A stretch of 30,846 nucleotides of DNA from Mesotaenium endlicherianum (Eukaryota > Streptophyta > Zygnematophyceae > Zygnematales > Mesotaeniaceae), in assembly GCA_009602735.1 (NCBI GenBank), contig WELA01009875.1, positions 176,871-207,716 of the forward strand, read 5' to 3'. The position numbers and the translations under genes are program-made. How positions within the stretch are numbered: the first letter of the stretch is position 1; every line of letters starts with the position of its first letter. Positions 10,884 to 20,878 of the stretch are shown one piece after another. The notes beneath the pieces were generated by a model, which saw nothing but the letters and a program-made list of their open reading frames with translations, was not told the DNA's origin and did not search any database.

Positions 10884-11067
10884 ACAAGAGCTAGAACATA
10901 GAAAGGCATTTGAGAATCACTCTTGTACTTGCTAAATTCCATAAATATATCAATTTTCAAAAAGCCTTCTCTCTTTCAATATGCTACCACTTGTGTTCAA
11001 AGATCCTTGTCTTGAATAGATAAAGTATCATACTTTACTAAATACTTCATCTATCAGTTTCACTACA

Positions 11068-12524
11068 TGGTGGGTGCTGTGATAGTTTCCAAGTTCTCAG
11101 AAGTCTCTATTTTCGAATTGCTGATAGCAAAAGCAGAGTTAACCAGTAAAGCTCTCAGTGAAGAACTGAGTGAGCCTAGTCAGCAGTGTGAACTGCTAAG
11201 GCGCGGTGCTGGGCGAAGAGCTCAAACCAGGCGAGCATAGATGCCATAGCTTGAGAGTTTTGTAAGCTGTCATTTTGTGAAAGTTAAGCGAAAGCGCTGG
11301 TGAACGTTTTCTTCTGAACATGGTGTTGTATGTGTTAATCTACTTAGACGTGAATTCTGCAAACTACAAATTGTTCCCTTAATTAAACCTTCAACTTGGG
11401 CGAAAGCTTATTTGGAAGTTAAGCACTTCTGTCCTTGTAAGGGAAAAGGAAAGATGGGAAGTTTTTTGCAAACTTGCTAAGTCCTGAAAAGAGCCAAAAA
11501 GGATTTGGGTGCAAAGGGAGAAAGTTCCAGGGTTACATCGTACACCGTACAGGCCAAATGTCATACGCTTCTTTAAGCGTACGAGGTCTGTCCGCAGGAA
11601 CTTAGCGTACGAAAAGTTGTTTACTCGTGTCGGCTGCCCAGTAACGCTTCGACGCTTTGGTGTCAAGTACCACACGCTTTCTTTGGTCCCTAAATTCAAA
11701 TGCAATGTTGATCAGCGCGATTGAAACTTTACCGTACCACAACCACTTGCGAGCACAGGATACTACAGCAGCGGCAGAAACCCAAAAGTCTGCCAAAAAT
11801 TTGTGACAAATTTTTTGGCAACTTTGAATGTCGCTGCCATTTCTCCATGCACATCCAATCTGCCTAGTTACCTGCTCTCGATACTAGCACAAACCTTTTG
11901 AGGCAACGACAGAGGCCTACTTAAAACCTTGTTCCCGATTTTCACTCTCATTCTACAGCTACTTTATTCAATGTAAGTGAGAATCACGTTTTGTATTGAC
12001 GTCTGTGCCTTGCTCGCGTTTGCCTTTGTTCTTTCTTTTCAGGTTCTTCCTACTCAGTCGGTCAATCCGAATCTTTATGTTGGTTGATGTAGCATGTTTC
12101 CAGATTTGTATGTACAAGATCCTTGCTTATTTGTCCCGCTTCTTTATCATCATTGACGTGTACTCTGAACTTACCTTGTGATCTCATTGTTCCTTGTTTT
12201 GTTTTCAGGGAGATCAAGACAACGGTTATTGTCTGCCTGCCACATTGCTGAAGGAAAGTTTGGGAAGGTGCCACACCGATTTGTGATTTGCATGTATGGT
12301 GATGGTCTGCTGCTTTGTCAAAAGGGGGGAAGGGGATGGGAGGGGAGTAGAGGGGAGGGCGGGTAGGCATAAGCAAGGGCTTTGTCACATTGTCACTCTT
12401 TGCCTGCTGAAGTTGCCTCTCTCCCTCTCCGCACATCCTACCTGCTTGACTTTTTTTCGCACCTGCTCTTTGACTGTTCTTGCCCTTTCTGCCTGCCTGC
12501 ACTCTCTCTTTGCTGCTTTGCTCC
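11068..12524. other. Unassigned region after LTR copy A
   Basis: It may contain leader sequence of the element whose LTR ends at 11067 (first bases TGGTGGGTGCTGTGA), but no gag or pol homology is visible. Within it are a direct repeat AGCGTACGA (11577, 11604), a palindrome at 11791-11820, and T-rich stretches with splice-like sites (GTAAGTGAG at 11971, TTTTCAG at 12036 and 12203). No coding exon can be supported. Confidence 0.4.
11791..11820. repeat. 30-bp near-perfect palindrome
   Basis: TGCCAAAAATTTGT and ACAAATTTTTTGGCA mirror each other around 11804-11806 with a single extra T. It could form a hairpin or cruciform. No flanking element was identified. Confidence 0.7.
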
Positions 12525-12566
12525 TGTAACGATCTGAGCTACTTTAGGCGTATTTGGGACGTTTTC
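12525..12566 (+). repeat. TGTAACGAT-family repeat, 42-bp terminal fragment
   Basis: Starts TGTAACGATCTGAGC and ends GGCGTATTTGGGACGTTTTC. The same sequence, with few changes, is inverted at 14660-14701, and a more diverged copy begins at 26689. Here it is cut off exactly where the inverted LTR copy B begins. Confidence 0.75.
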
Positions 12567-13034
12567 TGTAGTGAAACATATAAATGAAGTACTTAATAAA
12601 GTAGAATAATTTATCTATTCAAAAGTAGGATCTTTGAGCACAAGTGGTACCTTCTTGAACTTGGCAAATACAAGAGTGATTCGCGAATGCCCTTTCTACG
12701 TGCTAGCTCTTACTTATATACTTGCTACACAAGTAATTTCTAGGAAGGTACACGTAGATGTGTTGGCACCCAACACATCCCAAATTTTACCACCTCTTTC
12801 TAGAATAATGTACACATGTCCTTTTGACCTAAAAATAGCACATTTGACTTTTGCCGCATGGGTTTCTTTTAGGCCACCCTTCTAAATACAAAAATACCCT
12901 AGAAAGTTCAAGGAACATGAACCAAGTCACTAAAATATCTAGACACATTTGAATCCACACAAAACTATTCCAAAACATTCAAAAGCATCAAAATATGAAG
13001 TCCCAAATAATATGTTTCAACTTATATCACTACA
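12567..13034 (-). mobile_element. LTR of family TGTAGTGA (copy B), inverted
   Basis: 468 bp with TGTAGTGA at 12567 and TCACTACA ending at 13034. Read on the minus strand it aligns with the solo LTR at 25168-25670, including the 10-bp palindrome (12757-12779) and TATATAA (12714-12720). It is more diverged and somewhat shorter, with gaps near the U5 side. The flanks ttttc / tcacc are not a target duplication, so it may be a rearranged copy. Confidence 0.8.
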
Positions 13035-13097
13035 TCACCGACAAAAAAAGCGACGTCTCGGCGCGTCAAGTCAAGTCTTACACATGTGGAGAAGCCT

Positions 13098-13178
13098 AGT
13101 CAAAGGCTTCAAGCCAAATGCCACACATGCAAAGAAAACAAGTCAAAGGCTTCAAGTGAGGTGCTACACATGTAAGAT
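13098..13178. repeat. 43-bp tandem duplication
   Basis: AGTCAAAGGCTTCAAG begins at 13098 and 13141. Each is followed by related sequence ending in CACACATGCAAAG or TACACATGTAAGA. A weaker third unit precedes them (GTCAAGTCTTACACATGTGG, near 13072). Confidence 0.7.
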
Positions 13179-14152
13179 AGACTAGGCAAGGTCGTAGGTG
13201 GTGTGACCCTATTGGCTAGTCTACTCCTCGATGATAAGGAAAATAATACAAGTTGGCCCAGAATCTGCCACGAACTCAAAAGATCCAAAAAGTCCACAGA
13301 ATTGCTTCAAATCTAAAACTTTTGGTGCCAAACGGAGCGCGTCAAAAACATCCACCAAGTCATGTTACTACATTTGAGAGCATTCCAATTTTTGGAGTGT
13401 CATTGAGAGCAGAGAGAGTAGGCACTCTTCCAAATCTGAGCAGAAACGTCTGAAAATCATAAGTCCTTCTCTACTTCTTCAATCACTGCAAAATTAGTCT
13501 TACAATCGGTGCAATCATGTGTTCTACCATAGTCTTCAATTTTAGAGCATTCCAAGTTCAGGGGAGGGCACAATGTCAAAAGTCATATTTTGCCCAAATA
13601 ATGCCAGCTGCCTGACCCCCTTGTGCTTAGAGATTTCTATTTTTTTGACCACACCGCCAAATTGAGCAGACTTAGACTCTACAGAATCACCTACTCATGG
13701 ACTACAGCCAAGTAAAATTTCAGGATTTAACATGCAAAGACCTATCAAAAGTAGAAACTTTAGTTTATGTCTCGAAACTGCGAGTGTAACGTTTCTGCTT
13801 TTCGAGAGGATCTTTCCTCGGTATTCAAGGAATATTTAAATGAAATGGAAAGAAAATCTATATACTTGTGAAAATTGACAAATTCTTGAGAAAGCGAAAA
13901 TAAAAACTCACGTAGAATGTGTGCTTGTGAGAGTTGCACTCACAATGACTCTACAGGTATTTATGCCTGCACAACGTGAGGCACTGGAGTGCTTCGAGTC
14001 ACCACCTAGGGCACTGGTTCATGTCAACAGAATCAGGCCAAAGGGTACGACCCATTTTGGCTGAATGCTCGAAACGCGCCGTCTGGCCGTTTGGAGACTT
14101 TTTGACGGTTTCCAAAAAACCGTTTCGCGCCAAACGGGCGTTTTCGCGTTCT

Positions 14153-14174
14153 CGCGACTTTCCGAAAAGTCGCG
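14153..14174. repeat. 9-bp-stem GC-rich hairpin
   Basis: CGCGACTTT and AAAGTCGCG form a perfect inverted repeat around CCGA. It sits in a CpG-rich patch (14070-14200) that contrasts with the surrounding AT-rich sequence. Function unknown. Confidence 0.7.
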
Positions 14175-14228
14175 ACTGCTCGCGGAATTGCGTACAAATG
14201 CTTTCGTCATGAACCGGAAGTTTAAAAA

Positions 14229-14295
14229 GATACTTTGGCCAATCGGTTAGGTGTGAACGTTTCACACGACAAGTTGCGGGCTCGAATCCGCTCGG
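14229..14295 (+). other. tRNA-like remnant (A and B boxes)
   Basis: An A-box-like TGGCCAATCGG (14236-14246) and a B-box-like GGCTCGAATCC (14279-14289) start 43 bp apart, the spacing of an intronless tRNA. Between them GTGTG/CACAC can form an anticodon-type arm, but its loop (AACGTTT) lacks the invariant T33, and the T stem is broken at two pairs. It is not a working tRNA. It could be a tRNA pseudogene or the head of a SINE. Confidence 0.4.
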
Positions 14296-14499
14296 ATGCA
14301 AAGTCGCTTTGCATATTATGTGTCGTTTAACTTTTACGACTGTTTGTTCGTATTAACGACTGGTCGTAAATTCAAAATCAGTGATTGTGCATTATCCGAA
14401 ATAATGACAATCAAAATAACTTAATCAAACAATGATTAATTTAGTTATCATCTCATAATTAATCAAAGTAACTTTATGAATAATTATGTCGTACTTTTG

Positions 14500-14701
14500 C
14501 GAAGTAGTCGAATTACGCTACGACGCTTTGTGCAATAGTATCTCGTTCGTTTCGCCAATCGACCGGGAAGTAATCGGCACACGCGTGTGGCGATTCAATG
14601 TGATGCAATCACTTATCAAATAACATATGATGAATAGTATAACGTATTTTAGGTAATCAGGAAAACGTCCCAAATACGCCAAAAAAGCTCAAATCGTTAC
14701 A
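14500..14701 (-). repeat. TGTAACGAT-family repeat, inverted copy
   Basis: Read on the minus strand it starts TGTAACGATTTGAGC, has GGCGTATTTGGGACGTTTTC, then sequence also found in the copy at 26689-26890 (for example TGATTGCATC or AATTGCATC, then CGATTGGCGAAA or CGATTGACAAAA). The left boundary is approximate. It is either an LTR or a terminal repeat of a DNA element. Confidence 0.65.
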
Positions 14702-14725
14702 GCGAGAAGGGAAGAGTGTCTAATG

Positions 14726-15299
14726 TCAATTTTTTCTCTTTCTGGTTCTTGCAGGCTGCCTCCAAGGAGTCTTCTGGTGCTTCTTGATGATGGCAAGCTG
14801 CCTCCTTGAAGTCTTTTGACTTGTGAGAGAGAGACTTGGGACTGGTCCAAGATGGGGGTTGGCGGCTTGGGAGCGTTTCAGCTTTCGCTGAACTTTGTCG
14901 AGGTAGTGCGTTGCCACCCAAATATTGTCAAAATTTGGACATCCTTTCCATTTGATCAAGTATTGCTGCTGTCTCTTGAATTTTGCATAGCCAATATGTC
15001 TTCCACTTCGTACTCCAAATGATCATCCACTATTGTTGGGGCAAATGGGGTTGTCACTCGTCCTGGGAACTTATTGTCCGGTTGCACATATAGCTTGAAG
15101 AGGGAAGCATGGAACACATGGTCGATGTGCATAGTCTGGGGAAGCTCTAGCTTGAAAGCAACTGGGTTGACTTGCTGGATTATCTTGAAGGTTCCCAAAT
15201 ACTTGGGAAAGAACTTCCTGCTGGCAGGCCTGTTGTTCAGGAAAATGTTCTTGGATGATAGTAACACCGTGTCGCCCACTTTGTACCAAGAAAAACATT
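14726..15299 (-). pseudogene. Chromovirus integrase C-terminus and chromodomain, broken
   Basis: The frame from about 15291 to 14956 shows the end of a Ty3/gypsy integrase: VGDTVLLSSKNIF, a degenerate GPY/F-type block (KYLGTFKIIQQV) and the link region HIDHVFHASLFKLY. It goes on to YEVEDIL, the start of a chromodomain. A stop and frame change follow, and the chromodomain resumes in another frame (IKWKGCP...NIW, 14959 onward). The basic tail ends at 14726. Upstream of 15299 homology stops abruptly, so the rest of the element is gone. It differs clearly from the element at 16265. Confidence 0.8.
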
Positions 15300-16264
15300 A
15301 ATATTGTGGAAATGGCGAAGTATGGCAAGCATTTGCAAAAATGGCCATGGCCGTCTTGCAACTTCATTGTCATTGGTTCATTTTGCCAAGCATGGCAATA
15401 ACACTACTGTGGAATAAGAAGTCACGAAAAGTTTGGGAGAAAATGAAAACTTGTTTGTGGTTTCAGACAGGCCCACCCCAATCGACCAAGCCGAGTTACT
15501 TGAGCTTAGCCCAAGTTGTCGGGTGGCGGGGGTGGCTCTGACAAGCCTGTCCCCCCAGGCTTGATCCCTCTTGTCAGTGGAGGGTCCTAGCCTCTCGCTT
15601 GTTGAGGATTGGTCAAGGCCCGAGGCGTGTCTTTGTTGCTGCTCCACTTGCGGCCATTTAACCTATAATTTACTCATGTTGAAGCAAATGCGTCAAAAAT
15701 ACATTTATTTTGTCAGTCGAGCTTGTTTGCCGTGCCCAAAAAAGTCGATGTTGGCATGCAGCACGCCAACACGTATATTATTAACTTAAGTAAATTGGAG
15801 GAGCTGATTTAGATCAAACATCCCTCACCCGTCGATCTTGCAGATGAAACCAACGAGACTAAATCAATGTCATCAAACGGGCCAAGGAACTCCGTGGCCC
15901 AAGCCGGGTGACGAGGGTGGCCCGTCTTTCATGCCTCAATCAATCAATTTATTATCAATTTATATAACCCATGAATATATACCAAGGAAAATTCTCGTCC
16001 TGAACAACTACGTAACAGTCTCCAGTAAATATATATAAATTATCTACAGCAACGCACCAAAGCGTCTGCTGGAAATAAAGGGATTCACAGGCCTCTTAAT
16101 GTTGCCTAGTCAGTCTGTCGATCGTGGTCGATTAGGTGCACTTAGGCTCAGCAGAGCTGACCCACGCGCGCGCCTTAGATAATTTCTTGTTTGACCTAGG
16201 ACTTTGCTAGCTGTAGCAGCGCGCTATCACTGTAGTCGCGCGCATTTGACCTTTGGAGCCATTA
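15300..16264. other. Repeat-like intergenic sequence between chromovirus pieces
   Basis: No coding homology seen. A diverged duplication links about 15484-15537 with about 15878-15924 (both carry a CCCAAG...CGGGTG..G.GGGTGGC core). The second contains a small hairpin GGGCCA/TGGCCC. 15930-16060 is AT-rich with ATATATAAA runs. It is probably worn transposon sequence. Confidence 0.4.
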
Positions 16265-17014
16265 TGTAAGGTCATAGGTTTATAAAGTGCAATTTTGAGT
16301 TGTTTGGTAATATGTTTAAGTACATAGAGTCATAGGGTGCATTTTTTTGGTCATGTTGATACGATGTTTGTCAAATTTGATTAAGTATTGAGAGAGAGAT
16401 AAATTTCTGAAGTTTAATTAGTTTTGAGGTTGGTTGACAACTGTCCTTAATTCGCGGTGAGCGCAACCGTCGGATTGACCAACAGCATCGAGCGATCTGG
16501 GCCGTTAGAGTGAATTCAAACCGTCACGTAATTTCAGCTGACGCGGGTGCCGACTAGATCCATTCACCTAGAAGTTTTGGATTAGCCTAGCGCGCCTAAG
16601 TCAGCATATTCTATAAATATCGATGCATGCATGTGGACGTCAAGTCGGCCCGACACGTGAGATGAGACTAATTTGGCCTACTCACAAATATTTTGGAAGG
16701 GACGATTTGACAAACACTTAGGAAAATCCATTGCTAAGCGGCTCTCCCGCCTAGAAAGGACTTAGGTCAGAAAACCATAAATAGGCATAACTTCCTCATT
16801 TCTTATCAATTTTCACTTTTGTAATTTTCTACGAGTTTATAATGACAAGGCCTTTCATCCCGTTTCACTTGTGAGCACTTTCTTGCTACTCAAAATGTTA
16901 AGTAATTTTCCTAGACTTTCTTAGTGATATGCCACTGCACTCTTTAGTATGATTGCAACTAGTTCTTGTCCTCGTGAGTCACTACGCTTCCGCTACGGCA
17001 CTCCGCCCCTTTCA
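16265..17014 (+). repeat. 5' LTR of the chromovirus
   Basis: 750 bp, TGTAAGG...CCTTTCA. It aligns throughout with 20879-21618. A TATA-like CTATAAATA occurs near 16611. The 3' part (ACTTGTGAGCACTTTC... to the end) recurs a third time at 21652-21843. Confidence 0.92.
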
Positions 17015-17016
17015 TC

Positions 17017-17032
17017 TGGTATTGAAGCAGGG
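17017..17032 (+). other. Primer-binding site
   Basis: TGGTATTGAAGCAGGG two bases after the LTR. It resembles the initiator-methionine tRNA PBS of plants (TGGTATCAGAGC) but has three changed positions in the middle, probably by decay. A second copy (TGGTGTTGAAGCAGGG) follows the 3' LTR at 21621. Confidence 0.7.
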
Positions 17033-17040
17033 CTAGTTTG

Positions 17041-18074
17041 CATGTTATATTATGAGTCGCAGTCGGCAGCTGGAGGAGGCGAACATGTCGAGCATGTTGA
17101 GCGCGTGGAGCAGCAGGCAGCGCCAACAATGACCAGAGAGCAACAAGAGATGCAGGCGATGCTAAATCAAATGGCAATTGCAATTGGAGAGAAGTCTACA
17201 CCCAGTTTCAACAAAATATGCGCGCGGAGGTGGAGAGAATGGTGCAAGTTGTTGTTGGGAATGCCGCTTCGACGAGTTCACCACCTGCACCTGCTATACC
17301 ACAAATCCATGTTCTACCAATGGTACAACCAGTTATTCCACTCGCTTGGGGAGTACGTGCGTCTAAGCCTGACGTGTATACTGGAGAGCGTGGATCGCCG
17401 CCTGTTCATCAATGGATCTTTGGAGTGATGAATTTTATGGAGTATCTGCGCTCACGCGCGACAGGTTAGTCGCCTTTGTGATTACCTTGATGAAGAGTGA
17501 TGGAGCTTGGTATGAGCGAGAGGAGCAGCTGTCTGGAGTTCCTAATACAGTTGATCAGCTCTTTGAAGGCTTGAAGAGGCAAATTCAACCTATTGCACCC
17601 GAGGCTACCGCTCGAGACCTATTGGTGCACCTTTGTCAACGAGGAAGCGTTCAGGACTATGTATCGCGCTTCAACGAGCTGGTGCTTCAATGTCCATCCA
17701 TGCACGAGTCGGAGATGATAGACAAGTTCAAGAGGGGACTCAAGCCAACTGTGGCCAAGGAAGTGGCGCTCAAGGACCCTACCAGTCTTGGAGAAATGAT
17801 GGGATTGGCGACGAGAGTCGACGCTGTGGAGTATAGCTAGAGGCAGAGGGGCAGCCACAACTTTGGAGGATATCGACACTTTGGATCTCAAGCGCCAAGC
17901 ACGAGTGGACAAGGTCCAGTACCTATGGAGTTGGGACTTGTGCAGTACCAGCGCAGGCAGCAAAATTACAAGCCGAGAGGACCATGCTATAATTGTGGCA
18001 AGCTTGGGCATCTGGCTCAAGACTGTGGTGTGAAGGCAAAGCAACCTCAACAGCAGGAAAAAGGAGGATGCCAG
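17041..18074 (+). pseudogene. Chromovirus gag with zinc knuckle, frameshifted
   Basis: Pieces in successive frames: a Gln/Glu-rich start (about 17041-17215), then 17218-17469, then 17412-17837 with the gag capsid-like block (LFEGLKRQIQP, RDLLVHL, DYVSRFNEL). A TAG at 17838 ends the last. Further on a CCHC zinc knuckle CYNCGKLGHLAQDC is encoded at 17985-18026, and its frame stops at TAA (18075-18077). At least two frame changes and one stop break the gene. In an active element this protein would package the RNA. Confidence 0.8.
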
Positions 18075-18077
18075 TAA

Positions 18078-18505
18078 CTCGTTCTAGGGTGTCTACTTGC
18101 GTGAAGAAGGAAACTCACAAGGAGGTTATCCCAAGGAGCCTACCGAGAAGCGAAAGACGAGATATTGACAAGCCTATTATCGTGGAAGGAGTGGTCGACG
18201 GCAACAAGGCGAAGTGTATGGTCGACAGAAGCGCAAGTGCAAATTTTGTGCACAAGAAGCTGGTGAAGGAGTGGCGAATCCCTGTGCACAAGCATTATGA
18301 ACCTAAGGAGGCAATTTTGGCAAATGGGCAGAGCCTCAAGTGTGGTGCACCTACGGAAGCTATTCACGTGGAAGTAGCGGGGCACGAGAGTAAGAAAGTT
18401 ATGGAGCAGGCAGACTTAGGTCACCATGAGGTGATATTGGGCCGACCATGGCTGAGGAAAGCCAACCCTCAAGTGCACTGGAGCATAGGACAAGTGAAAG
18501 TCTAG
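18078..18505 (+). pseudogene. Chromovirus aspartic protease region
   Basis: An open frame to TAG at 18503-18505. The flap and core order is that of retropepsin-like proteases of plant gypsy elements, ending ILGRPWL before the RT linker. The catalytic triad site reads VDRSAS here, so the Ser-Gly after the catalytic Asp are lost and activity is unlikely. Confidence 0.75.
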
Positions 18506-18799
18506 GGCGTGACGGTCGAATGGAGCAAAACAGGTGGAGGTAGACACGACCACAAGTAACTGTCTTCTGTCGAGCCTGCAAGTTAAGAAGCTTTGCAGGG
18601 CAAATCAGGTGAAGGAGATGTACCTTGTTTTGGTGGCCCTGGCCCGGTCATCAGATGGAGCAAGCGTGAACCCCAAAAGCCCGGGCGAGCGCGCGTCGCC
18701 GAAGGAGCAAATAGTGGTGTCTAATTCCCTTGCTCAGAAGGAGCAGAGCCCAACTGCTCAAGAGAAGAAGAAGCCCGCTGAGACGCCTGCCCAGTTAAG

Positions 18800-19390
18800 G
18801 CGCTGTTGGAGAAGTTCAACTGCGTGTTTCCTGAGGAGCTACCTGCAGGATTACCTCCACAGAGAGCTATGGAGCACAAAATCGAGTTGCAACCAGGGAG
18901 CAAGCCACCAGTGAGCTAGTGGATAGCTGCCTATCCACAATCGTTTGAGTTGATTGACAGGCTTGTCGCTGCAAAGTATTTCTTGAAGATCGATGTGAGG
19001 AGTGGCTATCATCAGGTACGAGTTACGGAAAGACGTTCAGAAAACTGCTTTCAGGACTCGCTACGGCTTCTTTGAGTTCACAGTCATGCCTTTTGAATTG
19101 ACTAATGCACCTGCTACATTCATGGGACTCATGAATAGTATCTTCAAACCCTATTTGGACCAGTTTGTGGTGGTATTTTTGGACGACATCTTGATCTATT
19201 CAAAGACCTTGGAAGAGCATGTGGAGCATCTGAGGAAGGTGTTGGAGGTCTTGAGAGATCAGAAGCTATATGGGGAGATGAGCAAGTGCGACTTTTGTCT
19301 CAAAGAAGTCGAGTTTCTTGAGCACATAGTGGGAGCTGAAGAAGACAACGTGGAGCAGAGAAGGTGCAAGCAGTTAGAGATTGGCCGGTA
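18800..19390 (+). pseudogene. Chromovirus reverse transcriptase, N-terminal deletion
   Basis: The pre-RT linker (CVFPEELPAGLPPQRA, then a GSKPP block) is followed near 18910 by a jump straight to the middle of RT ([12 protein letters not shown], about 18983-19018). The finger subdomain is therefore missing. After a frame change near 19025 the frame continues with [13 protein letters not shown] and the catalytic FLDD (in [11 protein letters not shown], about 19172-19201). Chromoviruses commonly carry FLDD-type sites. The deletion plus frameshift make it inactive. Confidence 0.88.
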
Positions 19391-19426
19391 CTTGTTGATA
19401 TTCATTAACTTAGGAGCTTCCTCGGA

Positions 19427-19975
19427 ATGGCAAATTATTATCAACGCTTCATTGAAGGATTTGCCAAGGTGTGTGCACCGCTCACAAATATGTTGAAGAA
19501 GCAGGAAAAGTGGCTATGGGGTGGCAAGGAGCAGCAAGCCTTCAAGAACATTAAGAAGTTGTTAACACAGGCACCTGTGTTGGCAATTGCAAGTCCAAAG
19601 CTTCCTTTCACCATCATCACGGACGCATCAAATTTTGCTGTGGGAGCCATTTTTCTCCAGAGCCAGGGCAAAGGATTGCAACCTGTGGCATATGAGAGTA
19701 GGAAGTTGAGCCCTGCTGAGCAAAACTATGCAGCACACGAGCGGAAGATGTTCGCTATTATCCAGGCTTTGAGGATTTGGCGATGTTATGTGGACGAAAG
19801 AAAAGTGTTCATCAAGACCGACCACAAGAGCTTGGAGAAGTTTATGACAAAGCCAATGTTGACACCAAGACAGGCAAGGTGGATGGAGTTCCTGCAGCAG
19901 TTCGACCACAAGATTGAGTACTTACTTGGGAAGATCAAGTATGCAGAAGAAGGACGGCATATGGTATTATGGTGA
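19427..19975 (+). pseudogene. Chromovirus RNase H
   Basis: 182-residue open frame after the RT. It opens with the connection segment NYYQRFI and has [10 protein letters not shown] (the first catalytic Asp), then [11 protein letters not shown] (Glu) and TDHKSLE (Asp). These are the conserved acidic positions of gypsy RNase H, so this domain is nearly intact by eye. It runs into another frame at about 19930, where the linker to integrase begins. Confidence 0.88.
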
Positions 19976-20535
19976 TTCCAAGAGAGTGGTGGTACCTAAC
20001 ATCAAGGAGCTACGAGACTTACTACTTGCGGAGCATCATGATTGCTTATATGCTGGACACTTCGGAAGCGAGAAGACGAGAAGCGTGTTGAAACGAGAGT
20101 ACTATTGGAGGAATATGGACAAGGACATCGAGGAGTGGATCAAGAGTTGCGATGCGTGCTAGAGAAACAAGACACCAAATCAAAAGAAGGGAGGTACATC
20201 GCAGCCCCTGCCTATTCAAGAGTATCCTTGGGAGCAGATTGCTATGGACTTCATCACATCGTTACCAGTCAGTGGTCAAAGGCACAATGCAGTATGGATT
20301 ATGTCTGATAGACTCAGCAAGATGGCTTACTTCATTCCCATGAGAAAGACGTGTATTCGGCAGGCACAGGAAGAGCAGGTCAAGCACGCCAACAAGCACA
20401 GAAGGAAAGTGACATTCCACGTGGGCGACAAAGTACTCTTGTCAACAGAGAATCTACCTTTCACAGGCAAGAGGAAACCGCGGGCACGATTTACAGGTTC
20501 ATTTTTGGTACTCAAGCAGGTGAATCGAATGGCCT
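19914..20535 (+). pseudogene. Chromovirus integrase lacking most of the catalytic core
   Basis: The zinc-binding region is present: HH at H-H-D-C-L-Y-AGH, and SCDAC before a TAG at 20160. The core then starts in the next segment (AMDFITSLPVSG, first catalytic Asp). After RKTC (near 20352) it jumps to a segment normally found after the core (HANKHRRK, VGDKVLLS), so the second Asp and the Glu are deleted. A TAA at 20535-20537 ends the GPY/F-like part. No integration activity is possible. Confidence 0.85.
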
Positions 20536-20537
20536 AA

Positions 20538-20860
20538 AAGTTGGAGCTTCCTTCAGACTGGGGTATACATGATGTGTTCCATGTCAATTACCTGCGGCCA
20601 TACATTGACCCGAACGAAGGACTTCCAAGACGACTACCTACACCGCCACCAACGATCGAGATTGATGATGTATTGGAGTATGAAGTGGAGGCGATTGTTG
20701 GCAATCAACGAGTCAAGTGAGGTCAACGATTTGTCCAAATGTATCTGGTCAAGTGAAAAGGCTACCATGCGGACGACAACACTTGGAAGCCAGAGGCCAA
20801 TTTGACTCATTGTTAGAGAAAGTTGAGGCGTTATCTGCAGAACGCGTCGAGGACGTCGCG
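20538..20860 (+). pseudogene. Chromodomain at the integrase C-terminus, with stops
   Basis: Continues from the integrase: DVFHVNYLRPY, a proline-rich link, then EYEVEAIVG and a chromodomain fold ending DDNTW. TGA codons at 20718-20720 and 20754-20756 interrupt it; the second stands where the conserved Trp of the aromatic cage region (K-W-K-G) is expected. In active chromoviruses this domain steers integration to methylated histone H3. Confidence 0.85.
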
Positions 20861-20864
20861 TCTT

Positions 20865-20878
20865 GAGGAGGGGGGTGA
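20865..20878 (+). other. Polypurine tract
   Basis: GAGGAGGGGGGTGA directly before the 3' LTR. It is the expected primer site for plus-strand DNA synthesis. Confidence 0.75.

Larger units (their letters stand above)
9865..11067 (+). mobile_element. LTR of family TGTAGTGA (copy A), with a nested insertion
   Basis: Begins TGTAGTGA and ends TCACTACA, perfect 8-bp inverted ends. Apart from 10030-10732 it aligns over its whole length with the LTRs at 25168-25670 and 12567-13034 (inverted). The flanking 5 bp (tagtg / tggtg) do not form a target duplication. TGG follows directly at 11068, as expected for a primer-binding site, so this may be a 5' LTR of a truncated element rather than a solo LTR. 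It holds a TATA box (10877-10883). Whether the family is copia or gypsy cannot be told without coding sequence. Confidence 0.85.

Noticed and set aside
11971..12230. Spliced gene suggested by GTAAGTGAG and two TTTTCAG sites
   Set aside because: No exon between these sites has coding features in any frame.
14229..14295. Functional tRNA gene
   Set aside because: No T33, broken T stem, no pairing acceptor arm.
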